Source of the DNA: SZUA-35 sp037969565
GTDB taxonomy: Bacteria; Actinomycetota; Acidimicrobiia; Acidimicrobiales; SZUA-35
Assembly (NCBI GenBank): GCA_037969565.1
Contig: JBBKXQ010000001.1
Span: 1-31,484 of the forward strand
Direction of reading: 5' to 3'
DNA length: 31,484 nt
Part shown: positions 15,922 through 23,658 of the stretch, piece after piece
Layout: each line of letters starts with the position of its first letter
How positions within the stretch are numbered: the first letter of the stretch is position 1
Notes under the pieces: model-generated
Databases searched by the model: none
Told to the model about the DNA's origin: nothing
The model's input: the letters and a program-made list of their open reading frames with translations, nothing else
Made by a program: the position numbers and the translations under genes

Positions 15922-17799
15922 ATGGTTGCTCGTCCACCCGCAGGTTCCATTCCCGACGCGCCGGGGTCGTATCAGTTCAAAGACGCGGCCGGCCGGGTGA
16001 TTTATGTCGGCAAGGCGAAATCACTGCGATCACGTCTGTCGAACTACTTCCAGAACCCTCGCAACATGCATCCCCGCACGGCGCAGATGGTGCAGACCGC
16101 CGAGTCGGTCGAGTGGATCCAGGTGCGGAACGACGTCGAAGCGCTGATGCTCGAGTACAACCTCATCAAGGAGCATCGACCCCGGTTCAACGTGCGGCTG
16201 GTCGACGACAAGAGTTATCCCTACCTGGCGGTCACCGTTGGTGACGAATGGCCCCGGCCCCGTGTCATGCGGGGCAAGAAGCGGAAGGGCATCCGCTATT
16301 TCGGTCCCTATGGCCATGCGTATGCGATCCGAGACACGCTCGACCAACTCCTGCGGACCTTCCCGGTTCGCACGTGCACCGACAACAAATTCGAGCGGCA
16401 TCGAAAGCTCGGGAAGCCGTGTCTGCTCTTCCACATCGAGAAATGCTCCGGGCCCTGTGTGGGCGAAGTCGACAAGGCCACGTATGGCACCTACGTCGAT
16501 GATCTCTGTCAGTTTCTCGAAGGCGACACCGATCCGGTGCTCGAGAAGCTCGACAAACAGATGTACGCCGCAGCCGAAGACCTCGAGTTCGAGCAGGCGG
16601 CCCGGCTGCGAGACCGGATCGCCACGGTGCGCAAGGCCGTCGAGAAGCAGCAGATGGTGGCCGAGCGCAGTGAAGACCTCGACGTCATCGGGATCGCCGA
16701 CGACGACCTCGAGGCGCTCGTGTTCGTTTTCTTCGTTCGACGAGGACGAGTCACCGGTCGACGGAGCTTCGTGGTCGACAAGGTCGAGGAGCTGTCGGAG
16801 AAGGACCTCGTCGACAAGGTCCTGGAAGGGCTCTACGACGAAGAGCCGATCATGGGCATGCCCAAGATGGTTTTGGTTCCGAACGACTCGTCCGACCCTG
16901 GTCTCTACGCCGAATGGCTCTCCGAGCTTCGAGGCTCGAACGTCGAGATTCGAGTTCCGCAGCGGGGCGACAAGCGAGAACTCCTGGCGACGGTCACGAA
17001 GAATGCAGAACAAGAGTTCACTCGCCATCGAATGAAGCGGGCGAGCGACCACAACAGCCGGGCCCGGGCCTTGAATGAGCTTCAGGAGTACCTCGGGCTA
17101 CCCGAGTCGCCGCTTCGCATCGAGTGCTACGACATGAGCCATCTGCAGGGTTCGGACTACGTCGGCTCGATGGTCGTGGTGGAGGACGGTCTCGCGGCCC
17201 GCCGCGAGTACCGCCGTTTCAAGATTCGGACGGTCGATCAGAACGACGACTACGCCGCCATGGAGGAGGTGCTTCATCGCCGGCTCTCGAACTATCTCGA
17301 GGAACGCAAGAAGCCCGTTGCCGAACGGGGCAAGTTCCAATACCCGCCGCAGCTGCTCGTGGTCGACGGCGGCAAGGGGCAGCTCACCAGCGCAGTGAAG
17401 GTTCTGAAGGAGCTCGACCTCTTCGACGAGATCCCTGTGTGCTCGCTGGCCAAACAATTCGAAGAGGTCTACCTCCCGTTCCAGTCCGAGCCGATTCGAA
17501 TTCCCCGTCAGTCCGAGGCGTTGTATCTCCTGCAGCGGCTGCGGGACGAGAGCCATCGATTCGCCATCAGCTATCACCGACAGCTGCGGGGCAAACGAAT
17601 GACCGAGTCGGTCCTCGATGACATCCCCGGTCTCGGGCCGGCCAGACAGAAGCGTCTACTCAAGGAGATGGGAGGCATCACGAAGGTTCGGAAGGCGGAA
17701 CTGGCCGACCTGAAAGCCTTCTCGTGGCTGCCCGATGTCGTCGCCGAAGCCATTTATGAAAAGACCCACCATCTTCAGCCGAGGACTCGCGTCGAATGA
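15922..17799 (+). CDS. uvrC: UvrABC excision nuclease subunit C
   Basis: UvrC makes both incisions around a lesion once UvrB has verified it. The 625-aa protein has the N-terminal GIY-YIG nuclease (PGSYQFKDAAGRVIYVGKAK; the usual GVY/GIY reads GSY), then Cys residues (CLLFHIEKCSGPC), a UVR motif (DLEFEQAARLRDRI, residues about 215-235) that pairs with UvrB, the RNase H-like endonuclease domain (IECYDMSHLQGSDYVGSMVV, LLVVDGGKGQL), and helix-hairpin-helix motifs at the end (LDDIPGLGPARQKRLL). It is complete. Its stop overlaps the ATG of the next gene (ATGA), so it heads a tightly packed transcript running into rapZ and yvcK. Confidence 0.97.
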   Translation: MVARPPAGSIPDAPGSYQFKDAAGRVIYVGKAKSLRSRLSNYFQNPRNMHPRTAQMVQTAESVEWIQVRNDVEALMLEYNLIKEHRPRFNVRLVDDKSYPYLAVTVGDEWPRPRVMRGKKRKGIRYFGPYGHAYAIRDTLDQLLRTFPVRTCTDNKFERHRKLGKPCLLFHIEKCSGPCVGEVDKATYGTYVDDLCQFLEGDTDPVLEKLDKQMYAAAEDLEFEQAARLRDRIATVRKAVEKQQMVAERSEDLDVIGIADDDLEALVFVFFVRRGRVTGRRSFVVDKVEELSEKDLVDKVLEGLYDEEPIMGMPKMVLVPNDSSDPGLYAEWLSELRGSNVEIRVPQRGDKRELLATVTKNAEQEFTRHRMKRASDHNSRARALNELQEYLGLPESPLRIECYDMSHLQGSDYVGSMVVVEDGLAARREYRRFKIRTVDQNDDYAAMEEVLHRRLSNYLEERKKPVAERGKFQYPPQLLVVDGGKGQLTSAVKVLKELDLFDEIPVCSLAKQFEEVYLPFQSEPIRIPRQSEALYLLQRLRDESHRFAISYHRQLRGKRMTESVLDDIPGLGPARQKRLLKEMGGITKVRKAELADLKAFSWLPDVVAEAIYEKTHHLQPRTRVE

Positions 17800-18554
17800 C
17801 CACCAACGACAACGCCGCCCTGCCCCCACCGAGCGGCAGCTGGGAGGCCGGCACCGCCGGTTGGTGGCAGCGCGAATTCACCGACGGTGTCGACCCTGAA
17901 TACACCGAACAGATCCTTCCGATCATTGGTCGTGAGTTGGCCGGGTTCAACCGAATTCTCGACGTCGGAACCGGTGAGGGCCAGGTGGCCCGGATGCTCC
18001 GCGACGGCGGTGCAGAAATGGTGTGTGTCGACCCGATCACGGAAATGGTCCGGGAGGCCGCGCTGCGAGCGCCGTCGATTCCGGTGAGCCAGGCCGGCGC
18101 CGCCGCCCTGCCGTTCGATGCCGAATCGTTCGACGCTGTGGTTGCCTGCTTGGTGTTCGAACACATCGACGATGTAGACGGTGCGATCAGTGAAGTGGCC
18201 CGGGTGCTGAAGCCGGGCGGCACCTTCCTGTTCCTGCTCAACCACCCACTGCTGCAAACCCCCGACAGTGGATGGATCGATGATCAGATTCTCGATCCGC
18301 CGGAGCAGTATTGGAGGATCGGTCCCTACCTCATCGAACAAGACACCATCGAGGAGGTGCAGAAGGGGGTGTTCATCCGATTCATCCACCGTCCCTTGTC
18401 CCGCTACTTGAACACACTGATCGAGCATGGATTGCTGCTCCATCACATGATCGAGCCTCCTCCGCCGGCCGGTTTCCTGGCCCAGGCTCCTCAATACGAA
18501 GATGCCTCGACGGTGCCCAGGCTCCTCGTACTGCGGCTGCAGAAGGCCTGGTGA
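17796..18554 (+). CDS. Class I SAM-dependent methyltransferase (Methyltransf_11 type)
   Basis: 252 aa. The SAM-binding loop is ILDVGTGEGQVARML; CVDPITEM is the acidic strand; ALPFDAESFDAVVACLVFEHIDD and ARVLKPGGTFLFLLNHP are the classic motifs II/III of small-molecule methyltransferases. The C-terminal part (PPEQYWRIGPYLIEQDTIEEV, and a His-rich LLHHMIEPP) should shape the acceptor site. The substrate cannot be inferred. The ATG overlaps the uvrC stop by 4 bp. The gene sits between uvrC and rapZ, which are usually adjacent in actinobacteria, so it looks like an insertion into a conserved block. Confidence 0.88.
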   Translation: MTTNDNAALPPPSGSWEAGTAGWWQREFTDGVDPEYTEQILPIIGRELAGFNRILDVGTGEGQVARMLRDGGAEMVCVDPITEMVREAALRAPSIPVSQAGAAALPFDAESFDAVVACLVFEHIDDVDGAISEVARVLKPGGTFLFLLNHPLLQTPDSGWIDDQILDPPEQYWRIGPYLIEQDTIEEVQKGVFIRFIHRPLSRYLNTLIEHGLLLHHMIEPPPPAGFLAQAPQYEDASTVPRLLVLRLQKAW

Positions 18555-18599
18555 TGGGTTGTGAGTGCCGAACGACGAAGACGTGGGAGACTTCAATTC

Positions 18600-19469
18600 G
18601 TGAGTAATGACCGGAAGCAATTCGTGGTGGTCACCGGACTCTCCGGTGCCGGCCGTTCGGTGGCCGCCGGAGCCTTCGAGGACCTCGGCTGGTTCGTGAT
18701 CGACAATCTTCCGGTCTCGCTTGTCCCCAAGGTCAGCGAACTGGCGGCGTCCGACACGGGTGGATACGACCGGGTCGCCCTCGTCCTCCACGGTTACGAC
18801 GACGACATGGCAATGCAGGTAGAGGCGCTCCGAGCCGAAATGCTCGAGTTCCGGGTCGTCTTTCTCGATGCCAGCGACGACGTCTTGATTCGCCGGTACA
18901 TCAGCACCAAGCGTCGTCATCCGCTCACGCTCGACGACAACGAAGAGGCGACGCTTTCGGCCGCGATAGCCGAGGAGCGCAACCTGCTGAACCTGGCCAA
19001 GTCGTCGGCCGATCTCGTCATCGACACATCGGCGCTCAATCCTCACCAGCTGCGGGAACGGTTGAAAGAGAAGTTCGGCGATGAGTCGGCACAAGAAGGG
19101 ATGCGCATCGCCGTCACCTCGTTCGGGTTCAAACATGGTCTCCCGCTCGACGTCGACATGGTGATCGATTGTCGATTCCTGCCCAATCCACACTGGGACG
19201 CCGCCCTACGGCCCTTCTCCGGTAAGGACGAAGTGATCCAGGAGTTCGTGTTGAACCGAGAGATCACGCAACGGTTCCTCGATCGGCTCACCGAACTTCT
19301 GGCCGACCTGCTGCCGGCCTACGTGGAGGAGGGCAAGGCGTACTTCACGATCGCCTTCGGGTGTACGGGCGGTCGCCATCGTTCGGTCGCCGTGGCCGAA
19401 ACCATGACCCAACGGCTCAAGGACTCCGGTTGGATGCCGAGACTTTCCCACCGTGACATTGAGCTATGA
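18600..19469 (+). CDS. rapZ: RapZ/YvcJ-family nucleotide-binding protein
   Basis: 289 aa, the usual family length. The P-loop GLSGAGRS opens the protein; the family norm is GLSGAGKS, and Arg instead of Lys is also known to me from actinobacterial homologues. ATP-binding continues with DLGWFVIDNLP and VFLDASDDVLIRRY, and the C-terminal domain has SFGFKHGLPLDVDMVIDCRFLPNP and the conserved GCTGGRHRSV, which in E. coli RapZ belongs to the RNA/metabolite-sensing half. In E. coli RapZ controls GlmS; the actinobacterial role is less clear. The GTG at 18600, after GGGAG, fits homology best; a GTG at 18561 would add 13 residues. Confidence 0.93.
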   Translation: MSNDRKQFVVVTGLSGAGRSVAAGAFEDLGWFVIDNLPVSLVPKVSELAASDTGGYDRVALVLHGYDDDMAMQVEALRAEMLEFRVVFLDASDDVLIRRYISTKRRHPLTLDDNEEATLSAAIAEERNLLNLAKSSADLVIDTSALNPHQLRERLKEKFGDESAQEGMRIAVTSFGFKHGLPLDVDMVIDCRFLPNPHWDAALRPFSGKDEVIQEFVLNREITQRFLDRLTELLADLLPAYVEEGKAYFTIAFGCTGGRHRSVAVAETMTQRLKDSGWMPRLSHRDIEL

Positions 19470-19503
19470 GCACCTCGAACGGCCGCTGAGGTCGGGCCAC
19501 CGA

Positions 19504-20418
19504 ATGACGACGGATCGTGCCTCCCGCCTCCGGTCGCTCGCCCCGCGCGTCGTTGCACTCGGCGGCGGCCACGGACTGGCCAGCTCCCTTCAGGCCGCTC
19601 AGACCTATGCGTCGGGAATCGTCGGGGTGGTCTCGGTGGCCGACGACGGTGGATCGAGTGGTCGGCTGCGCCGGGAACTCGGCCTTCCGGCGCCCGGCGA
19701 CTTGCGGCGTTGTCTCTCGGCTCTTGCCAGCGAGGACAGTCTGCTGGCTCGCTCGCTGGAGCATCGGTTCGATCGGGGTCCACTCGAAGGCCACCCGCTG
19801 GGCAATCTGCTCATTGCCGGTCTGGCCAGCGCTGGTGCCGACTTCCAGGCTGCCATCACCGAAGTGGCTCGACTGGTCGGAGCGGTGGGAACGATCTACC
19901 CGGCCACAACCGAGTCGGTCACGCTGATCGCCGAATCCGATTTGGGACCAATTCGGGGACAGGTGACCATCGAGCGAGCGACCGGAATCCATGGTTTGCA
20001 TTTCGATCCGGCCGATCCCGCCTCTCCCGCAGCCGCGGTGGCATCGATCCTCGACGCCGACCAGATCATCATCGGGCCGGGTTCCCTGTTCACCAGCGTT
20101 CTCGCCACCGCCGTCGTACCAGAAATCAATGAAGCCCTTCATCGGACCCGAGCCCAAAAGGTGTTCGTTGCGAACGTCGCCAACGATCGTGCCGAGGCCC
20201 ACGGATTCGATCTGGTGTCACACATCAACGCCCTGGCCAGTCACGATGTCCCCATCGATGTGGTCCTTGCCGATGGAACTTCCACGTCGGGTTCAGCGCA
20301 GTGGACGGCGGGCTTGCCGGTGATCATGGCCGAACTCGCGGCCGAGGACGGATGGGGACACATCCCCGATCGACTTGGCGCCGCGCTTTCAGAACTTCAC
20401 GCCACCCTTCGCAGCTAA
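19504..20418 (+). CDS. yvcK: YvcK/CuvA-family protein (gluconeogenesis/cell-shape factor)
   Basis: 304 aa. VVALGGGHGLASSL at the start is the CofD-like nucleotide-sugar-binding loop; VVSVADDGGSSGRLRRELGLPAPGDLRRCLSAL, HPLGNLLIAGL and IIIGPGSLFTSVL are hallmark motifs. In Bacillus and mycobacteria YvcK/CuvA binds UDP-sugars and is needed for normal peptidoglycan growth on gluconeogenic carbon sources. The ATG at 19504 gives a normal family length; an in-frame GTG at 19453, overlapping rapZ by 17 bp, is possible and would add 17 residues. Normally whiA follows; here gap follows directly. Confidence 0.93.
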   Translation: MTTDRASRLRSLAPRVVALGGGHGLASSLQAAQTYASGIVGVVSVADDGGSSGRLRRELGLPAPGDLRRCLSALASEDSLLARSLEHRFDRGPLEGHPLGNLLIAGLASAGADFQAAITEVARLVGAVGTIYPATTESVTLIAESDLGPIRGQVTIERATGIHGLHFDPADPASPAAAVASILDADQIIIGPGSLFTSVLATAVVPEINEALHRTRAQKVFVANVANDRAEAHGFDLVSHINALASHDVPIDVVLADGTSTSGSAQWTAGLPVIMAELAAEDGWGHIPDRLGAALSELHATLRS

Positions 20419-20442
20419 CGAAATTCCGCCGTCCGCACCCAA

Positions 20443-20448
20443 TAGAGT
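20443..20448 (+). promoter_or_regulatory. Possible -10 element TAGAGT of gap
   Basis: TAGAGT fits TANNNT within the 104-bp gap between yvcK and gap, which is the largest break in this gene block. TTCCGC (20424-20429) is a poor -35. If it is used, the leader would be about 68 nt and ends in AGGCAGGAA before the ATG. Confidence 0.3.
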
Positions 20449-20522
20449 CGGACGCCGCGGCGAATTGCCGGGAGGTCGCAGCCGGCGACCACAACCACTC
20501 GAAGCAAGGCAGGAACGCAACC

Positions 20523-21536
20523 ATGACTATTCGCGTCGGAATCAACGGCTTCGGTCGAATTGGCCGCAACTTCTTCAGGGCGGCCAAGAAGTCGGGTGCC
20601 GACATCGACTTCGTGGCAGTGAACGATCTCGGTTCGCTCGAAACCATGGCCCACCTACTCAAGTACGACTCGGTCCTGGGCATTCTCCCGAACGAGATTC
20701 TCGCCGTCGATGGTGGCATCTCGGTTGATGGTGATGTGTTGAAGGTTCTCAGCGAGCGCAACCCCGGTGATCTGCCTTGGGGCGAGCTCGGGGTCGACGT
20801 CGTGATCGAGTCAACCGGGATCTTCACGGCTCGCGACAAGGCGGCCCTGCACCTCGATGGCGGCGCTCCGTTCGTCATCGTTTCCGCCCCCTGTTCGGGA
20901 GCCGACAAGACATTCGTCGTCGGTGCCAACGAAGACACCTTCGACCCGGAAACCGACAAGGTGGTGTCGAACGCGTCTTGCACCACGAACTGCTTCGTGC
21001 CGATGGTGAAGGTGCTCGACGACGCATTCGGCGTGAAGCAGGGTCTCATGACCACCATTCACGCGTACACGGGTGATCAGTCACTGGTCGACGGGCCGCA
21101 CAGCGATCTCCGTCGAGCGCGGGCCGCAGCGATCAACATCATCCCCACATCGACGGGCGCAGCACGGGCCACCGGTTTGGTCATGCAGAGCATGCAGGGC
21201 AAGCTCGACGGCACGTCGCTCCGGGTTCCGGTTCCCACGGGCTCCATCACCGACTTCACGGCAATCGTGAACGGCGAGCCGTCGGTCGACGAAATCAATG
21301 CGGCATTCGCCAAGGCCGCCAGCAGCGGTCCACTCGCCGGCATCCTCGAGTACACCGAAGCTCCGATCGTCAGCAGCGACATCGTCGGATCGCCGGCCTC
21401 CTGCACCCTCGATGCCGGAATGACCATGGCGCAGGGCTCCCTCGTGAAGGTGTGTGGTTGGTACGACAACGAGTGGGGTTATTCGAACCGTTTGGTCGAC
21501 ATGGCCTTGATCGTGGGCGCAGCCAACAACGCATGA
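20523..21536 (+). CDS. gap: Glyceraldehyde-3-phosphate dehydrogenase
   Basis: Type I GAPDH, 337 aa, converting glyceraldehyde-3-phosphate to 1,3-bisphosphoglycerate with NAD. The Rossmann start MTIRVGINGFGRIGRN, the active-site SNASCTTNC (Cys near residue 153), the conserved THAYTGDQ-type segment (TIHAYTGDQ), RRARAAAINIIPTSTGAA for phosphate binding and WYDNEWGYSNR are all intact. NDLGSLETMAHLLKYDS contains the Asp that favours NAD over NADP. The ATG is preceded by AGGAA at 8-nt spacing; the frame is open upstream but without homology. It overlaps pgk by 4 bp (ATGA). Confidence 0.97.
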   Translation: MTIRVGINGFGRIGRNFFRAAKKSGADIDFVAVNDLGSLETMAHLLKYDSVLGILPNEILAVDGGISVDGDVLKVLSERNPGDLPWGELGVDVVIESTGIFTARDKAALHLDGGAPFVIVSAPCSGADKTFVVGANEDTFDPETDKVVSNASCTTNCFVPMVKVLDDAFGVKQGLMTTIHAYTGDQSLVDGPHSDLRRARAAAINIIPTSTGAARATGLVMQSMQGKLDGTSLRVPVPTGSITDFTAIVNGEPSVDEINAAFAKAASSGPLAGILEYTEAPIVSSDIVGSPASCTLDAGMTMAQGSLVKVCGWYDNEWGYSNRLVDMALIVGAANNA

Positions 21537-22675
21537 CCACCTTCGGCGTCCCCGAACTCGAGGACCTCGCCGACAAGCTCGATTCAGACGGTGGGGGACT
21601 CGACGGCAAGTCGGTCCTCGTCCGGGTCGACTTCAACGTGCCGATGTCCAACGGCGAGATCACCGACGACCTCCGGATCCAGGCGGCATTACCAACGCTT
21701 TCCTGGCTCCAGGATCGCGGCGCATCCGTCACGGCCTGTTCCCATTTGGGTCGTCCGAAGGGCCAACCCGATCCGGAATTCTCGATGGATCCGGTTCGGG
21801 CCCATCTCGCAACCCTCGCCCCCGGCGTCAAGCTCCTCGAGAACCTCCGTTTCAACCCGGGCGAAACCGGCAACGATTCGGCCTTCGTGCAGGAATTGAT
21901 CGCCGGCCACGATGCCTACGTCAACGACGCCTTCGGGGCATCGCATCGCGCCCACGCATCGATCGTCGGGCCACCACAGTTCCTGCCGTCGGCGGCCGGC
22001 CGGTTGCTGGCCCGAGAGATAGAGGTGTTGCTCGGTGTCCGGGAGAATCCGCGGCGACCACTCGTTGCGGTCATGGGTGGAGCCAAGGTGTCCGACAAGC
22101 TGGGTGCCATCGAGGCGCTGCTCGACATTGTCGACAGCATCATCGTCGGCGGCGGCATGGCGTTCACCTTCCTCAAGGCCAAGGGCCATGACGTTGGCGA
22201 CTCCCTGCTCGAAGAAGACATGGTCGAGGCCTGCGCACGAATGCTCGAGTCGGGGAAGATCCACCTCCCTGAAGACATCACCGCACTCGGTGGCGGCGGC
22301 AAGTTGTTCGATCCGGACGCCGGCGGCGAGATACGTCAGGCCGGCGTGAACCTCGGCCCGGGTTGGATGGGCGTCGACATCGGTCCGTACACCGCGGCGC
22401 TGTTCACGGATTTGATTCTCGACGCGGGCACCGTGCTGTGGAACGGTCCGATGGGCGTGTTCGAAGACCCTCGATTCGAAGCCGGCACCCGAGTCGTGGC
22501 GCAAGCCATGGCCGAAACCAGAGCGTTCACCGTTGTTGGTGGTGGCGACTCGGCGGCCGCCGCAAAGCAGTTTGGCGTCGATGGCGACGTCGACCATGTT
22601 TCCACCGGTGGCGGCGCCTCACTCGAGCTTCTCGAGCGGGGCGACCTTCCCGGTCTCGAAGCACTCCGCAATTGA
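21533..22675 (+). CDS. pgk: Phosphoglycerate kinase
   Basis: 380 aa, slightly below the usual 390-400. It makes ATP from 1,3-bisphosphoglycerate. The N-terminal lobe has SVLVRVDFNVPMSNGEITDDLRI, CSHLGRPKG and ENLRFNPGE for substrate; the C-terminal lobe has AVMGGAKVSDKLGAIEALL, the nucleotide-binding NGPMGVFEDPRFEAGT and the glycine-rich TVVGGGDSAAAAKQFG, then VSTGGGASLELLE. The ATG overlaps the gap stop by 4 bp, so gap and pgk are translationally coupled. It is followed by a 15-bp tandem duplication before tpiA. Confidence 0.96.
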   Translation: MTTFGVPELEDLADKLDSDGGGLDGKSVLVRVDFNVPMSNGEITDDLRIQAALPTLSWLQDRGASVTACSHLGRPKGQPDPEFSMDPVRAHLATLAPGVKLLENLRFNPGETGNDSAFVQELIAGHDAYVNDAFGASHRAHASIVGPPQFLPSAAGRLLAREIEVLLGVRENPRRPLVAVMGGAKVSDKLGAIEALLDIVDSIIVGGGMAFTFLKAKGHDVGDSLLEEDMVEACARMLESGKIHLPEDITALGGGGKLFDPDAGGEIRQAGVNLGPGWMGVDIGPYTAALFTDLILDAGTVLWNGPMGVFEDPRFEAGTRVVAQAMAETRAFTVVGGGDSAAAAKQFGVDGDVDHVSTGGGASLELLERGDLPGLEALRN

Positions 22676-22703
22676 CCTCGATCAAACAGACCTCGATCAA
22701 ACA
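22674..22703 (+). repeat. 15-bp tandem duplication between pgk and tpiA
   Basis: GACCTCGATCAAACA occurs twice in direct succession, starting on the last base pair of the pgk stop and ending just before the tpiA ribosome-binding site (AGGAAG). The length is a multiple of three. It is probably a slippage duplication that lengthens the spacer and leaves the ribosome-binding site alone. Confidence 0.9.
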
Positions 22704-22716
22704 GGAAGACAACCGA

Positions 22717-23493
22717 ATGACCCGGACACCGCTCATCAGTGGCAACTGGAAAATGAACCTCAACCATTTCGAGGCGCTCAAACTCGTCCAGGAATTGAGC
22801 TATCAGATCACCGAAGACGACGTCGACGTTGTCGACATCTCCATCCATCCTCCGTTCACCGATCTGCGCACGGTCCAGACCGTGCTGGAAGCCGACCGGT
22901 TGCCCTTTCATCTCGGAGCGCAACATTGTCACTTCGAGGACAGCGGGGCCTTCACCGGTGAGGTCTCACCGGCGATGCTGGCCAAGATGAATGTGAGCTA
23001 CGTGATCGCCGGTCATTCCGAGCGTCGCGAAGTTTTCGGCGAAACTGACGAGATGATCAACGCCAAGGTCAAGGCGATTCTCAAGTACGAGATGGTCCCG
23101 ATCCTTTGCGTGGGCGAAACCCTCGAAGAACGCGATGCCGGCGAGGCAGAGGCGAAAGTGTCAGCGCAGATCGAGGCCGGGCTCGATGGCATCTCTTCCG
23201 AGCACGTCGCCGCGCTGGTGATCGCCTACGAGCCGATCTGGGCGATCGGCACCGGACGCACGGCATCGGCCGACGACGCCCAAGCCATGTGTGCGTTGGT
23301 GCGGAGCAAGGTTCGCGCCGCCTCGGGCGACGAAGCGGCCGATGCCGTGCGGGTGCAATACGGAGGCTCGGTCAAGCCCACCAACGCCAAAGAACTGCTC
23401 ACCCAACCCGACATCGACGGCGCGCTCGTCGGCGGTGCGAGTCTCGAAGCCGAATCCTTCGGTCGCATCGCGCAGTACCGCCTGCTCGACTGA
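22717..23493 (+). CDS. tpiA: Triosephosphate isomerase
   Basis: 258 aa TIM barrel interconverting dihydroxyacetone phosphate and glyceraldehyde-3-phosphate. Visible landmarks are GNWKMN with the catalytic Lys, VIAGHSERRE with the electrophilic His, AYEPIWAIGTGRTAS with the catalytic Glu and mobile loop 6, and YGGSVKPTN with VGGASL for phosphate binding. The ATG is preceded by AGGAAG at about 8 nt; the frame is open upstream without homology. It ends the gap-pgk-tpiA operon. In many actinobacteria secG comes next; here an ABC transporter operon lies between. Confidence 0.97.
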   Translation: MTRTPLISGNWKMNLNHFEALKLVQELSYQITEDDVDVVDISIHPPFTDLRTVQTVLEADRLPFHLGAQHCHFEDSGAFTGEVSPAMLAKMNVSYVIAGHSERREVFGETDEMINAKVKAILKYEMVPILCVGETLEERDAGEAEAKVSAQIEAGLDGISSEHVAALVIAYEPIWAIGTGRTASADDAQAMCALVRSKVRAASGDEAADAVRVQYGGSVKPTNAKELLTQPDIDGALVGGASLEAESFGRIAQYRLLD

Positions 23494-23658
23494 AAGGGAC
23501 GATGGGCCGATTTGTGGCGCTCGGCGGCTGTATTACTACTTTGCGACCAAATCATGACGTGGCACCACTCGCGGCTCGGACTCCGTTAACCTCCCGGGCT
23601 GAGTATGGGGAGCCTCCGTATCTGCGTTGGCCCCACGATGAACATGAGGAGACAGCCT
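23494..23658 (+). promoter_or_regulatory. Leader region of the ABC transporter operon
   Basis: This 165-bp gap is locally AT-richer (TATTACTACTTTG at 23531-23543), which suggests a promoter, but I cannot assign -35/-10 hexamers with confidence. GCCGATTT at 23506 has no T(A/C)AA at the right distance. A good ribosome-binding site GAGGAGA (23646-23652) sets the GTG start at 23659. Confidence 0.35.

Noticed and set aside
15797..15950. Longer start for the zinc-ribbon protein, overlapping uvrC
   Set aside because: The extra 51 codons have no homology-like pattern and would run through the predicted promoter. The ATG at 15797 has a ribosome-binding site and begins the zinc ribbon.
18636..18660. 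Arg in place of Lys in the RapZ P-loop as a possible inactivation
   Set aside because: GLSGAGR is also known from other actinobacterial RapZ proteins, so it is a lineage feature rather than damage.
23506..23513. GCCGATTT before the ABC transporter operon as a sigma-28-like box
   Set aside because: The expected -35 position reads TCGAC and the gene start is 145 nt away. GCCGAT is common in GC-rich DNA.
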